The notes below the pieces were generated by a model. That model made no database searches and was not told the DNA's origin. It saw only the letters and a list, made by a program, of their open reading frames with translations. Source: Diplosphaera chodatii (lineage: Eukaryota > Chlorophyta > Trebouxiophyceae > Prasiolales > Stichococcaceae). From it: a stretch of 17,178 nucleotides of DNA. How positions within the stretch are numbered: position 1 is the stretch's first letter; each line of letters begins with the position of its first letter. The stretch covers positions 1 through 17,178 of the forward strand of contig JAALGY010000046.1 of NCBI GenBank assembly GCA_032358165.1, read 5' to 3'. A program made the position numbers and the translations under genes. Shown piece after piece: positions 1 through 9,656 of the stretch.

Positions 1-742
1 CTGCCCGCCGTGCCCGCTCCCGTGCCGCGCTGCCCTGACGCGCGCCCGCTGCTGCTGTCAAGGGCCGGGGCAGCAGCTGCCACCTCGTGCACAGTGGTTG
101 CGTCTGAGGTGGCGAACAGCAAGTACTGTATGAAGTGTCAGCAGGCACTGAGTTTGTGAGGTATGGCGAAGCAGCTAGCCAGTTGTGCCGACTCACAGCC
201 GCCTGTCTTGCTTGGGTGTTTCAGCTACTTGGTGGTGTTGTTGAAGGCGGGAAACAGCAGGCATCTCAACCCGCCGTGCCTGCCGTCCACAGCATACAAA
301 GTTGTGTGTCAGCTGCATGGTGAGCAGCATGTGTCAGCAGCTCAGATTACAAGATGTTGCGAGGGTGGCAACTGCTTAACGCTGGAGTCGCTGGTATGGC
401 TGTGCCGTGCCAGCTGTGGTGCACTCTCTGACAGCCGCAGCGCTAGCTAGTGCAGCGACACCATGCTGATAGCAATCCACAGTGCACACCTGGACTCTCA
501 CATGCTGTGCTACCTGTGCTGATGATGTTAGTTGTGGCATCCACACCTGCCCGAATGAGGCTAGCTAACACTGCCGCAGCCACAAGTACTTGGTCCATTG
601 GTCAGCCGCCAGCTGACGCGGCCCATACTTGTCGCTAGCGAGATTCGGACGTTCGTCCACAGAGCACAGCCCTTGCACTGGACGACAGGTCCCTCGCCGC
701 TTGCTGCTTCAAAGTAGGCAGGTGTAAGTCGTCAGGGCAACT

Positions 743-780
743 GATCACCAAGATATTCCCGCAGATCCCATCTGGTGATC
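743..780. repeat. imperfect inverted repeat (hairpin)
   Basis: The arm GATCACCAAGAT (743-754) pairs with ATCTGGTGATC (770-780) with one bulged A, around a 15-nt loop. It is followed at once by the small near-palindrome GGGATCATCCC. It lies in non-coding sequence more than 800 bp before the first permease start. Function is unknown and chance is possible. Confidence 0.45.
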
Positions 781-1449
781 GGGATCATCCCGTGCATGAG
801 TCATGAGTCTCCCGATGCAGCCTCGTCGCCCTCGGCTCTGCACTGGTGACCAACGGACAGCAGGCAGCCGCCTGCTGTCTTCGCCGGCTTGTGGCACGGC
901 ATGCGGCTGCTCGGAGCGGCAGTACTGCCCTGCCGCGCTGGCTGTACAGTACCGCAGCGCTGACCAGAGGCGTCACGTGCAGGGGCACGCCCTGCACCCG
1001 CAGCATGTGCCGGTTGCGAGTATCATATACTGTCCTTTTATGAGCATACTCACAGGGCGGTCCCGTGAAGTGAGGTCTGCCGCCTCAGCACGGCGGGCGG
1101 TGCATGTGCGGGCGGGTGGACTTCACCAATGATTGCGGAGGTGATTCTCAGGGTCGTGGTGAACCGCGGAAGAGCAGGTGGGTGTAGTGCATCGTGCAAG
1201 CACATACGGACGTTTGGTTGCATGTGCGGGTGTGCTGCCGAGGTGCATGACTCTGCTGCAGCCCAGCCAATATGCGCCTGTTGTGCGTTCAGGTTACTTC
1301 AGCAGTGAGGCCCTCCGTCACATGTTTCAGTGCTAGACGTTGACAGACGGCTGCAGCATCTGAGCGGCGCGCTGCTCTGGTTGCACAGCTGCACGGCTTA
1401 CAGGCCGCGCGCGCCAGCCTGCAGGGAGAACCAACACTTCCAACTGCGG

Positions 1450-1575
1450 GTGAGGCAAAGCTGCCCCTGCAGCGCGTCTCAATAGGCACTGTTCAGTGAA
1501 AGCTCTTCGCGACTCCCCTGGCACACGACAACCGCCCTGCAGGCACCCGCGCCGCGTCCAGGCTGGGAGCTGCAG
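1450..1575 (+). other. candidate 5' leader intron of permease gene 1
   Basis: A GTGAGG donor at 1450 and a GCTGCAG acceptor ending at 1575 would remove a 126-nt intron and leave 33 nt before the chosen ATG. The other two permease genes have a comparable donor/acceptor pair just before their starts, which is the main support. If the intron is real, the upstream exon is probably untranslated, because I found no in-frame start that joins cleanly. Confidence 0.3.
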
Positions 1576-1608
1576 CTGGCGGCGGGCGCGGCGGGCCCCC
1601 CGGGGCCC

Positions 1609-4600
1609 ATGTCGGGCCACAGCGGCAGCTTCGGAACGCCGCTGCAAAACATCCCGGAGGAGGGCGCGCCCCTCAGGGCGGGTCCCGCACAGCAGCATGC
1701 GCCGCTGGCTAGCAAGCGGCACAGCGGCACCGGCGGGCTGCAAAACTTCATATCTGCGGCGGCAGCCAAGCAGGCAGCCGTTGCGAAACAGTCTTCAGAC
1801 GACGACATGGAGTCGTCAGAGCCCAGCAGCGGCGCTTCCTGGCTGTCCAGCCGCCTGCGCTGGCCCGTGGTGCCAATCTACTCGGACGTCGGCACAGGTA
1901 GAGCGTTCTACTGTTCAACTCTGGGTGTGCCACCCTGCGGAACCGTCCCCTCATCAGTAGCAGTGTGCCACGATCACAGCACAACAGCATGATCTGATCA
2001 TGCACTGCTCTTCGGCAGGCCACTGGTACGAGGCGACTCTGCACTACGTTGCCATGACCGCAGCGCCTGCAGGCGGGTGCTGCATGAGATGACCAGACCT
2101 CTTAGTATCTTCAGACCCAGACTGAGGCAGCCGCCTCGGTATATTCTACCCGCTAAAGCTGCACGTGCACGGTGTGTTCATTGCAACAGTCAGACCCTTC
2201 ATGTCTGACGCCCCTTGCTTGTGCCGCAGCTTGGGTGACAGGCCCGTATGCCTTGTCGCGGCTCACTTGGGCGGGGGTGCCAGTCCTGGCTCTTGTGGTC
2301 GCCTGCCACTACTATTGCGCGATGCTCATGGTGAGGCCTGCACGACAAGCTTCATGGGCAGTGTGCTGCACACAAAGCATAGCAATGCGGTCTGAAGGGG
2401 ATCCTGCCTGGGGGCCTGGCAGGCTGTTCGCACCTGCTGGGCTGGCACTGTAGGTTGGAAAGATCTCCTGAGCTCTCAGCCACGTGACACGGGCGGAGCT
2501 GCACACCTGGAATGTCGTCATCCGGCACACTCGTTATCGTGACCTCGGCAAATCCATCTGGGGTGAGGGTCGTGGCAGAAGAGCAACAGTTGCAAAATCA
2601 TGCATTCATAGCTGCGGGCTGCTGGCCCTGTGATGGTCCAGTCTGACCTTTGAGCCACACACCTGTCTGCTGAGCGCAGGTCTGAAGGGGTTTCATCTGG
2701 TGTTTTGTCTACAGAACTTCGGCGCAATGCTGGGCAGCATCCCTGTAGTGCTCTCAATTGCTATCTCTATGAAGGTGGGTTGTTGCTACAATACTGTGCA
2801 CTGGCAGCGCACCTTTCAGCTGCAGGTGTCAGGCACAGTAGGGCTGCCTGCAGCATATGTTATCCAGGAGCTGCTTGTGGCATGGAGCTCTGATTATGCT
2901 GTGGTCCTTGGGCTCTGCAGACACTCCATGCGTCACTACATCCGGACAACGAGATACCCATCGCCTGGTGGCTGCTGCTGTACGGCATGATACAGCTGTC
3001 GCTCTCGCAAATCCCCACTATGCACCACCTGCGGCACCTCAATGCGGCAGCAGTGGCCATGACAGCGGTCTGGACTGTCATGAGCGCTGTGCAGTGCGTC
3101 CAAACAGGTGAGTGACGGGAAGCTGCAAGTGTGTCGTCCGGAGGCTGTCCAGTCATGGCTGCGTGGTTTTGCGCTCACGCATCCTGGTGTCCTTGCACAC
3201 CACCCTCATGGTGCACACCTTGCTACAGGGCGGGCTTGGCGACAGGCAGGCACAGCAGTCAGCTATGCACCCGCACCAACAGAGGCAACAGTTACACGAG
3301 TGCTGGGCGTGTTTGAGGCGCCAAGCATTTGGTCGTTCTCCATCGCCAACGTGCTGCTGCCCGAGGTGCCCTCATTGCTATTGACATACACAGGCTACAG
3401 AGCTGCTTGTAGACAACACCATTGCGTCTGCATGTGTCGACCGACATGCGCAGCACCCTCTTGGATGCTTGGGTGCTTTGCACCATGTGCCTTGTGCAAG
3501 AGGCGCCTGACCTTGCACACTGGCGCAGGCCTGCACACTTACACACATGCAGCTACATCCTTGCAGATCCAGTCAGTGGTCAGGCCGCCAGCGGTGGCCA
3601 ATGGCCGGAAGGGGTTTGGTGCGGCCGTCATCTTCATGGGGATCACATACTCGCTAGTCTGCATTTCGGGCTACTGGGTGAGGTCCTGCAACAGACCGCG
3701 CCTCCCTGCATCTTTGTCCTTGCCTCCCCAGGGTCACACACAACATAGCATCCTGGCTGCACGATGCGTGACATGATGCCAATTCGAACTATTGACAGCC
3801 CGCAAGTTGCAGCACGTACCTCCGCTCATGCAGGCATTCGGCAACGCCATCGCCCCGGTGTTCACGGTGTCGCTGCCGGTCTCGCGAAGCTGGCTTTCCA
3901 TCACAGCACAGGTCCTGCTCATCGTGCAGTCCTGCATTAGCCTGCAGCTGTGGGCCCGACCAACGTGCGTTGCACCTCTGTAGCTTGGGGCTGACGCCCT
4001 GCTGCGTTGCGGACTGGTCTGCTCGTGTGTGCGCAAGTGATGTGCTTGTCGGTGCATTTGAGGGGCCATGCTTGTCTGGGCTAATACCTTTCTGTTGTCG
4101 TGCAGCTTTGAAGTGATGGAGTATCTACTGGTGAGAACCATGTAGCTCTGAGCTTGGAAATGAAATGCGTTGTCACCTTGCAGCTAACACCCCTACGAAC
4201 ACACAAGTATTGTAATCCCTTTGGCTGCTGCAGATCGACTACTTCACAACAGAGAAAGTCAACCTCATGAGCCCCAAGAATTGCCTCGCCCGGTTTGTAA
4301 GTCGGCATCATGGTGCAAGGATTCCTCATGCTTGTTGCTTACGAGCTGGTGAACCATATATGGCCTTGAATAGTCAGGACCTGCATGGCTGCAGGGTGGG
4401 ACATTCACGTACATCCTGTCAACCACCTACCTGGCGGGGTTGTTGCCGGTGGCGTTGGGTGACTGGGCAAATATAGTTGGCGCTCTGTGCTTCATTCCTT
4501 TGGTGAGTAATGCCTCACTGCTGCACAATGGGATGCTGAGGACATGTGTCTCTTGGCTGGACGCACGTGTAGATCATGATGTTGATGCAAGACAATGGTT

Positions 4601-4981
4601 GCGATGCTGTACCCTGGAGTGCAGGACCTGGTGTTGCCAATGCTGTTGTGGAACTCAGTGCGCTCTCCGCCGCGCTGGCGGCGCATTGGCCACATGCTTG
4701 TCTCAGGCATGTGGTGCATGGTGAGCCATGCGTGCTGTGCAAAACCGTGCTGAATAGCTCCGCCACTAGATGACATTGCAATAACAACTTGTGTTGCCCA
4801 CACCAACATGACAATCATGCCCGGCGCCTCCACCTGGAGCTAGCATAGCTGACGGTCGCCAACTAGGGTCATTGATGTGTTGGACTTTATTGTGCAGATT
4901 GCTGCTGCTGCGGTCACGGCAGCGATCTACCGCCTTGCTGCGGTGGACGTCCTCGAATTCTGGGCAGATGTGGAGGTGTAG
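1609..4981 (+). CDS. AAAP-family (Aa_trans) amino acid permease-like protein, copy 1
   Basis: Exons: 1609-1897, 2019-2072, 2230-2330, 2499-2562, 2680-2774, 2921-3107, 3229-3365, 3567-3677, 3834-3964, 4106-4130, 4234-4296, 4395-4502, 4625-4720, 4898-4981; 1545 nt, 514 residues, TAG stop. The ATG was chosen because copy 2 has a Met at the same distance from the shared TPLQNIPEEG motif (residues 10-19). Residues 1-95 are a hydrophilic, presumably cytosolic tail ending in RWPVVPIYSDVGTG. About ten hydrophobic segments follow, near residues 104-124, 126-147, 175-197, 213-232, 240-258, 293-309, 324-345, 363-386, 424-452 and 475-500. The segment pattern resembles AAAP transporters: VTGPYAL in the first helix, RYRDLGKSIWG after the second, SVVRPPAV before the seventh, LWARPTFEVMEYLL after the eighth. 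By family knowledge it would import amino acids with protons across the plasma or an internal membrane; substrate and location are inference. It is the first gene of a same-strand tandem triplet. Two splice sites are unusual (intron 2 GC donor, intron 3 lost acceptor), so this copy may splice less efficiently. Confidence 0.82.
2073..2229 (+). other. intron 2 of copy 1 with a GC donor (GC-AG intron)
   Basis: Exon 2 ends GCAG and the intron begins GCGGGT, where copies 2 and 3 have GTGGGA and GTGCTT at the same place. The acceptor is GCCGCAG ending at 2229. The nearest GT, 4 nt downstream at 2077, would shift the frame. Only the GC donor keeps the reading frame and joins the conserved AW(V)TGPYAL segment. 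GC-AG introns are a known minor class of spliceosomal intron. Confidence 0.7.
2331..2498 (+). other. intron 3 of copy 1, ancestral acceptor lost
   Basis: Copies 2 and 3 end this intron with CACGCAG just before GCG GAG/GAA CTG CAC. Copy 1 reads ACACGG there, so the AG dinucleotide is missing at 2491-2492. The first in-phase AG is inside the old exon, at 2497-2498 (GCGGAG). Using it removes two residues (Ala-Glu) and keeps phase 0. The upstream AG ending at 2479 is out of phase, and the in-phase AAAG ending at 2462 runs into a TGA. The exon start at 2499 is therefore my best call, not an observed junction. Confidence 0.6.
4106..4130 (+). other. 25-nt micro-exon (exon 10 of copy 1)
   Basis: This exon supplies the last base of a Thr codon and then FEVMEYLL, between a TGCAG acceptor and a GTGAGA donor. 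Its counterparts at 8707-8731 and 13951-13975 have the same length, phases and nearly the same peptide, which confirms it. Confidence 0.8.
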
Positions 4982-5122
4982 TGTGGCCTTCAGCTTGTGG
5001 TCAGCTGCACCGGCTGTCATCAGCTTTGCGGCAGGGGCGTAGAAGAGAACGGCCGGCATCAAAGTAGGCGCATGAGGCTTGCAGCCACGAGGAGCAGATG
5101 GCGCTCCCACATCAATGCCGGC

Positions 5123-5160
5123 TATCAACAGAAGCTCGCCGTATCAACGGAAGCTCGCCG
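5123..5160. repeat. tandem duplication of a 19-bp unit
   Basis: Two adjacent 19-bp units (5123-5141 and 5142-5160) begin TATCAAC and end GAAGCTCGCCG, differing at one base. A further partial TATCA follows. It lies about 140 bp beyond the stop of permease copy 1, probably in or just after its 3' untranslated region. Confidence 0.85.
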
Positions 5161-6264
5161 ATACGTATCAGAGCTGGGTATGAATGGGAGGGACGTCACA
5201 TAGGGCTTGCATGGTTGTCCCCTGGCTGCCTTAAGCTGATGTTTGCAGCCTTCAGCAAGGGGCGGGGCAATTTCGACGTGCTGTATGTGCCAACAATCAT
5301 TGCAGCAGCGGCACCCAATTCAACTATACAGACACTGATGCATATATGATGCTGCGCTGAATCGTGCATGGCTGCGGGTCGGGTCTCATCCGTTTGACTT
5401 TCAGCTAGTTGGACGGGACAGCATTGAGCATGAAATATCATGTGATGTGCAACAGCATCGACCACCGTCAGCACGGTCATGTTTAATGAGGGTTTGGTGT
5501 GACGCTGTCGATTAGACCGAGTGTGGTCGTCAAAGCTTGAGCTTGGTTGTATATGAGACCCTTCCGGTGTGTCTGTGGGGTGGGTGTGTGCCATATACCT
5601 CACCATCTGAAGACCTGACGGTGATAGCTGCCTGGTAGTGACAACTGGACCATGCCATGTGCTGCCGCATGACTCATGTCAGTGACATCCATCTGTCGAT
5701 CTGCCTCCAGCCCCAGCAGGTGCTGCAGCAGACAATTGACATTGTACACGTACATGCCTGTAGCTCTTCAAGTCAGACTGCCACGAGCCGCATCGCAATA
5801 ACTTCAGGCGCAGGCCGACTGCACCCATCAATCTGGTGCGGTGCCCCGCTCGAAACACGATGTGCAGCGCGTCCATTCGCTCCCCCACCGCTTGCATTTG
5901 CTTGGGGAGGGTCTATGCTGATGCAAGATCTCCTATGCACAGTGGGAGCCCGCCATTTGAGGCGGTGCCGGAGCAGCGACGGCACCCGAAAGGACAGGCA
6001 GTACGCTTTTGAAATTCGCCAGGTAAACAGCCGACGATGGGCCTCACATCTGAGCACTGGCGCTCAGCGATAGACATCGGATGACTGAAAGCTATCTTCA
6101 CATAAGCGTACAGAAGGGTCTGGGTGGCTGCGGGCAGGCAGCGCCTCATTGCACCTGTTCGGTGTGCATCCGATGTGCAGACATGTTTTCTCAGCCAAGA
6201 GCGTAATCGCCATGAAAACCTTGACACGAGTCTTTCTGGGGTCAATGAAGAGCTATGTGACCTC

Positions 6265-6358
6265 GTGAGTGCACTTGCGCACGCTTATGATGAGCAAACA
6301 AGCATTGGCAAGCCCCTTGCATGACGAAACTCACCAGTCCTGCTTATATGGCCTGCAG
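6265..6358 (+). other. candidate 5' leader intron of permease gene 2
   Basis: A GTGAGT donor at 6265 and a GCCTGCAG acceptor ending at 6358 would remove 94 nt and leave 32 nt before the chosen ATG, almost the same spacing as in copy 1. An ATG at 6245 in the would-be upstream exon does not join in the right phase, so the exon is probably untranslated. Confidence 0.3.
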
Positions 6359-6390
6359 CTGAGGACCGCAGCCCCTGGCGTGCGGAGCCC

Positions 6391-9300
6391 ATGTTCCAGA
6401 CCGCCGGCAGCCTGGGCACCCCGCTGCAGAACATCCCAGAGGAGGGGGCCTCCATCCTCCCAAAAGGACAGCCCAGCCAGCAACATGGTCAGCAGTTGGC
6501 CAGCGGCGGCGCATGCACACGCAGCAGCAGTGCAGGCAGCGGCCAGAAGGACGGCAGCTCCGCAGCCGGAGCCAAGGCTACAGCTGCAGGCAGCGGCGAT
6601 GTGGAGTCGCCGGAGTCTGGCGGCGGCGGCGTGTCATGGCGCCCGCGCCTGCACTGGCCAGTGGTTCCCATCTATTCGGACGTCGGCACAGGTACGCTCC
6701 GCACATCACGACACACCTACTGTGTGCCACGTTCAAGCTGCGTTGCTGCGCGCACCAGCCTGGCAAGCACATAGCACAGCAGCATCTTGGTGATGCGCTG
6801 AGCAATCGCTGCTGCGGCAGGTCACTGGTGGGAGGCGGCCCTGCACTACATCGCGATGACGGCCGCCCCTGCAGGTGGGAGCCACCCACTTGAGGTTGAG
6901 ACCAACTGCGCTGTGCAGCCGTGCTCCTCAGATCGATTTGCACCTGCGCATCTGCGGCCGGCTCCGGACATCAAACGCTGGGCCGCTGACCCTGCAGCTT
7001 GGCTGACCGGGCCATACGCGCTGGCTGAGCTCACCTGGGCAGCCGGCGTGCCCATGCTGGCGTTCGTGCTCGCCTGCCACGCCTACTCTGCATTGCTGCT
7101 GGTGAGGCTCAGAAAACCATGGTTCTCATGTGTGCTATTACCTGCATTCGAGTCTGAGGCTGCAACAGCCGTATAGACCTGGCACTCAGCAGGCCACTCG
7201 GCCTGACCACTGCTGGCCACACCAGGGATGGCCTGCACCACCTCAGGTTTCTGCTTGTTGTCGTGGCGACGCTGCACGCAGGCGGAGCTGCACACCTGGA
7301 ACAAGGTCATCCGGCACACGCGCTACCGCGACCTCGGCAAGTCCATATGGGGTGCGACTGCAGTGCACGCTAAGCAACTTGCACGTGGTGGCTGCGCATG
7401 CGCCGCTGTTGCTGAGCTTCTGTACCCATGATGCTGATGCTTCGGGATCGGCACTGACTCAGCACATGATCTCAGCTTGATCCTGGCGCTACTGCCGCAG
7501 GGTTGAAGGGGTTCATGGTGGTGTTTTGCCTGCAAAACTATGGCGCCATGCTGGGCAGCATTCCCGTGGTGCTGTCAACAGCCATTAGCATGAAGAGCCT
7601 ACATTCGTCCCTGTACCCCGAAAGCAACGTGCCCATTGCCTGGTGGCTGCTGCTGTACGGCATAATACAACTCGTGCTGTCACAAGTGCCGACGCCGCAC
7701 CACTTGCGACACCTAAATGCCGTGGCAGCGGCCGCGACAGCAGCCTGGACAGTCATGATGTTCGTGACGCTCCTTCGGACAGGTGCGCAGCAGCATGTCG
7801 GCAGCATGAACACCTGCTACCCGGCGCAACTGCAGGGGCTGATCCATTGTGCCAGCCCGTCACGATGAACTTGAGTTGTCGGTGGCCTGCATGATGCCGC
7901 CGTTCGTGGTGACGTTGCCGCCACCCTGTGCAGGTCTGGCAGACCGGCGGGCTGGCACGACGGTGAGCTACGCGCAGCCGCCAAGCTCTCTGGGCATGAA
8001 GGTAGTTGGCGTCCTTCAGGCGCCGGGTATCTGGTCACACGCTGTCGCCAACGTGGTACTGCCAGAGGTAGCCGCACGTTCCAAACCAGAACTAGTGTCC
8101 AACAGCAGCAACGTGGACGCACGCACTTTGTGACTCATGAGCGCCGTGGCGTTGACATCCTGATTGTGCGCTGCCTTGCAGATTCAGTCGGTGGTCAGGC
8201 CGCCGGCGGTGTCAAACGGCCGGAAGGCTTTCACCACAGCGCTCGTGTTCATCAGCACGTCCTATGCGCTCACCTCCATCACAGCCTACTGGGTGAGGGC
8301 GTCCCTCAGCCTGCCTTCCCCACGCCTACGACGCCGTCAGCAGCCGCAGAGGCGACTCTGTCGATGTTGTATGCCAGGCTGGCAGCCGGCAACTGAGCCT
8401 TCCAGCATGTCGTGCAGGCCTATGGCAATGCCGTCGACCCTGTGTTCACGCTGTCGATCCCGGTGTCACGGAGCTGGGTGGCTGTAACGCTGCAGATGCT
8501 GCTCATTGTGCAGACCTGCATCAGCTTGCAGCTGTGGGCACGACCAACGTGAGTGCGGCAACGAGTTGCAAAGATGAATGTAGAGCGCTGCTGGCGCTGC
8601 GGACATGTGTTAGCTAGATGAACATGTACATATGCGGGACATCATGGCCAGTCTGATCGATCTGGTCGGAGCCTCGGGCCTGAACAATGCGTCATCTGCC
8701 ATGCAGCTTCGAAGTGATGGAGTATCTCCTGGTGAGGGTAGTACACACAGCTGCCTGAAAATGCTCCTCAGGCAGGACAGCAGTGCTGTGCGATGCCGCG
8801 ATGTAGCGTCCTGATATAGTGGCCGCAGCGGACACATATGCCATATGTGTGCAGATGTGCTTCACGATGTGTGCAGATTGACTACTTCACGGTGGAGAAG
8901 GTCAACCTCATCAGCCCGCAGAACTGCGCCACTCGCCTGGTGAGCAGTCGCCATGCTAGCTGGCTGATATGCACACAGCAGCCATGGTGCTGTGTGCTCC
9001 TGCTCCATACTCTGAAGCCGCCATGCGCTGTGATGGAGGTCAACTGGCCGGCTGCCATGTGGCCGCAGGGTTGGACCCTGGTGTATGTCTCATCGACGAC
9101 CTACCTGGCAGGGTTGTTGCCAGGCGCGCTGGAAGACTGGGCGAACCTTATAGGTGCCACCTGCTTCATCCCCTTGGTGAGCGGACGGTTATAATTTCCA
9201 ATGTACAGTGTCGGTTGCTTGACACCGTCACATGCCTTGCCTGCCACGGTGATCTCAGCCTCGAGGGCTTGCGGTAGTGCGCAGCATGCCCCACTGCTGA

Positions 9301-9656
9301 TGCTGAGCTCTGCTGGACGCCGCAGAATCTGGTGCTGCCGATGCTGATGTGGAACGCGGTGCAGAACCCCCCGCGCTGGCGACGCCTTGCCCATCTGGTC
9401 ATGTCCGGCATTTGGTTCCTGGTGAGTACATATATATTGCGACTGCTAGCATTCCTGGTGAGGCTGCATGCTCGGGTGCATGCTGACGATGTCGGGCCTC
9501 ATATTGAGTCTGTTATGATGCAGAGCTCGCCACGCGTGTGCGTCCTGAAGTGTGACATTCGCATGTGTACAGGTCTCCATTGCTGCTATAGCAGCGGCGG
9601 TCTACCGGCTTGCAGCTGTCGACGACCTACAGTTCTGGGCAGATGTGGAAGTGTGA
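6391..9656 (+). CDS. AAAP-family (Aa_trans) amino acid permease-like protein, copy 2
   Basis: Exons: 6391-6691, 6821-6874, 6998-7101, 7282-7351, 7501-7782, 7934-8067, 8182-8292, 8418-8548, 8707-8731, 8877-8939, 9069-9176, 9326-9421, 9573-9656; 1563 nt, 520 residues, TGA stop. The N-terminal tail (about 1-98) keeps TPLQNIPEEG near its start and HWPVVPIYSDVGTG at its end. Between them it is Ser/Gly/Ala-rich and lacks the FISAAAAKQ-type stretch of the other copies. About ten hydrophobic segments follow in the same order as copy 1. Landmarks include LTGPYAL, RYRDLGKSIWG, HHLRHLN, SVVRPPAV, LWARPTFEVMEYLL and a C-terminal FWADVEV. One residue is inserted in the second helix (WAAGVP). Family knowledge suggests proton-coupled amino acid transport; the substrate cannot be read from sequence. 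The fifth exon fuses what are exons 5 and 6 in the other copies. All splice sites in the chain are GT-AG. It is the middle gene of the tandem triplet. Confidence 0.85.
7501..7782 (+). other. fused exon of copy 2 (precise intron loss)
   Basis: This 282-nt exon corresponds exactly to exons 5 plus 6 of copy 1 (95 + 187 nt) and copy 3 (95 + 187 nt). In both of those an intron splits them after the codon AAG. Copy 2 reads straight through ATG AAG AGC CTA CAT with no extra or missing base. With two of three copies keeping the intron, loss in copy 2 is simpler than two gains. Confidence 0.85.
8707..8731 (+). other. 25-nt micro-exon (exon 9 of copy 2)
   Basis: It supplies the end of a Thr codon and FEVMEYLL, flanked by a CATGCAG acceptor and a GTGAGG donor. 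It matches the micro-exons of the other two copies in length, phase and peptide. Confidence 0.8.
8832..8850. repeat. near-perfect palindrome in an intron of copy 2
   Basis: ACACATATG and CATATGTGT are exact reverse complements separated by a single C. The element sits in the intron just after the micro-exon, about 26 bp before the acceptor. Copies 1 and 3 show no such element in this intron. It might be a protein-binding site or a chance product of alternating TG/CA sequence. Confidence 0.6.
8845..8878 (+). repeat. duplicated splice-acceptor motif in copy 2
   Basis: The 12-base string ATGTGTGCAGAT occurs at 8845-8856 and again at 8867-8878. Each contains a usable GTGCAG acceptor. Only the second (AG at 8875-8876) keeps the reading frame into IDYFTVEKVNL. 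The first would add 22 nt and shift the frame. Confidence 0.6.

Larger units (their letters stand above)
1..1608. other. upstream region without a supportable gene
   Basis: I see no convincing coding region here. The first 80 or so bases are very GC-rich, and a plus-strand frame is open from base 1 to a TGA at 157-159. It could be the last piece of an upstream gene, but the residues match nothing I recognise and it may equally be chance. Open frames further right (for example 803-1132 and, on the minus strand, 1333-1743) are Arg/Ala/Cys-rich products of base composition with no domain signal. The last few hundred bases should hold the promoter and 5' leader of the first permease gene. No clear TATA box stands out; an AT-rich patch near 1020-1044 is the only candidate. 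Confidence 0.5.
4982..6390. other. intergenic region between permease copies 1 and 2
   Basis: About 1.4 kb holding the 3' end of copy 1 and the promoter and leader of copy 2. Open frames here (for example 5657-6073 plus, 5196-5606 minus) show no conserved residues, domain or hydrophobic pattern and are treated as chance. AT-rich patches occur near 5338-5350 and 5592-5600, but neither is a clear TATA box. I did not find the TGTAA polyadenylation motif common in chlorophytes after the copy 1 stop. Confidence 0.5.

Noticed and set aside
1..159. Open frame from the left edge to a TGA
   Set aside because: It may be the end of an upstream gene, but with no recognisable residues or splice context I could not support a CDS call.
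1333..1743. Minus-strand 136-residue open frame over exon 1 of copy 1
   Set aside because: It is Arg/Ala/Cys-rich with no domain signal and lies opposite a coding exon conserved in three paralogues.
3108..3776. Plus-strand 222-residue open frame
   Set aside because: It runs through introns and out-of-frame exons 7 and 8 of copy 1. The permease frame over the same bases is conserved in the other copies.
5657..6073. Plus-strand 138-residue open frame between copies 1 and 2
   Set aside because: There is no hydrophobic pattern, no motif and no equivalent upstream of copy 3; treated as chance.
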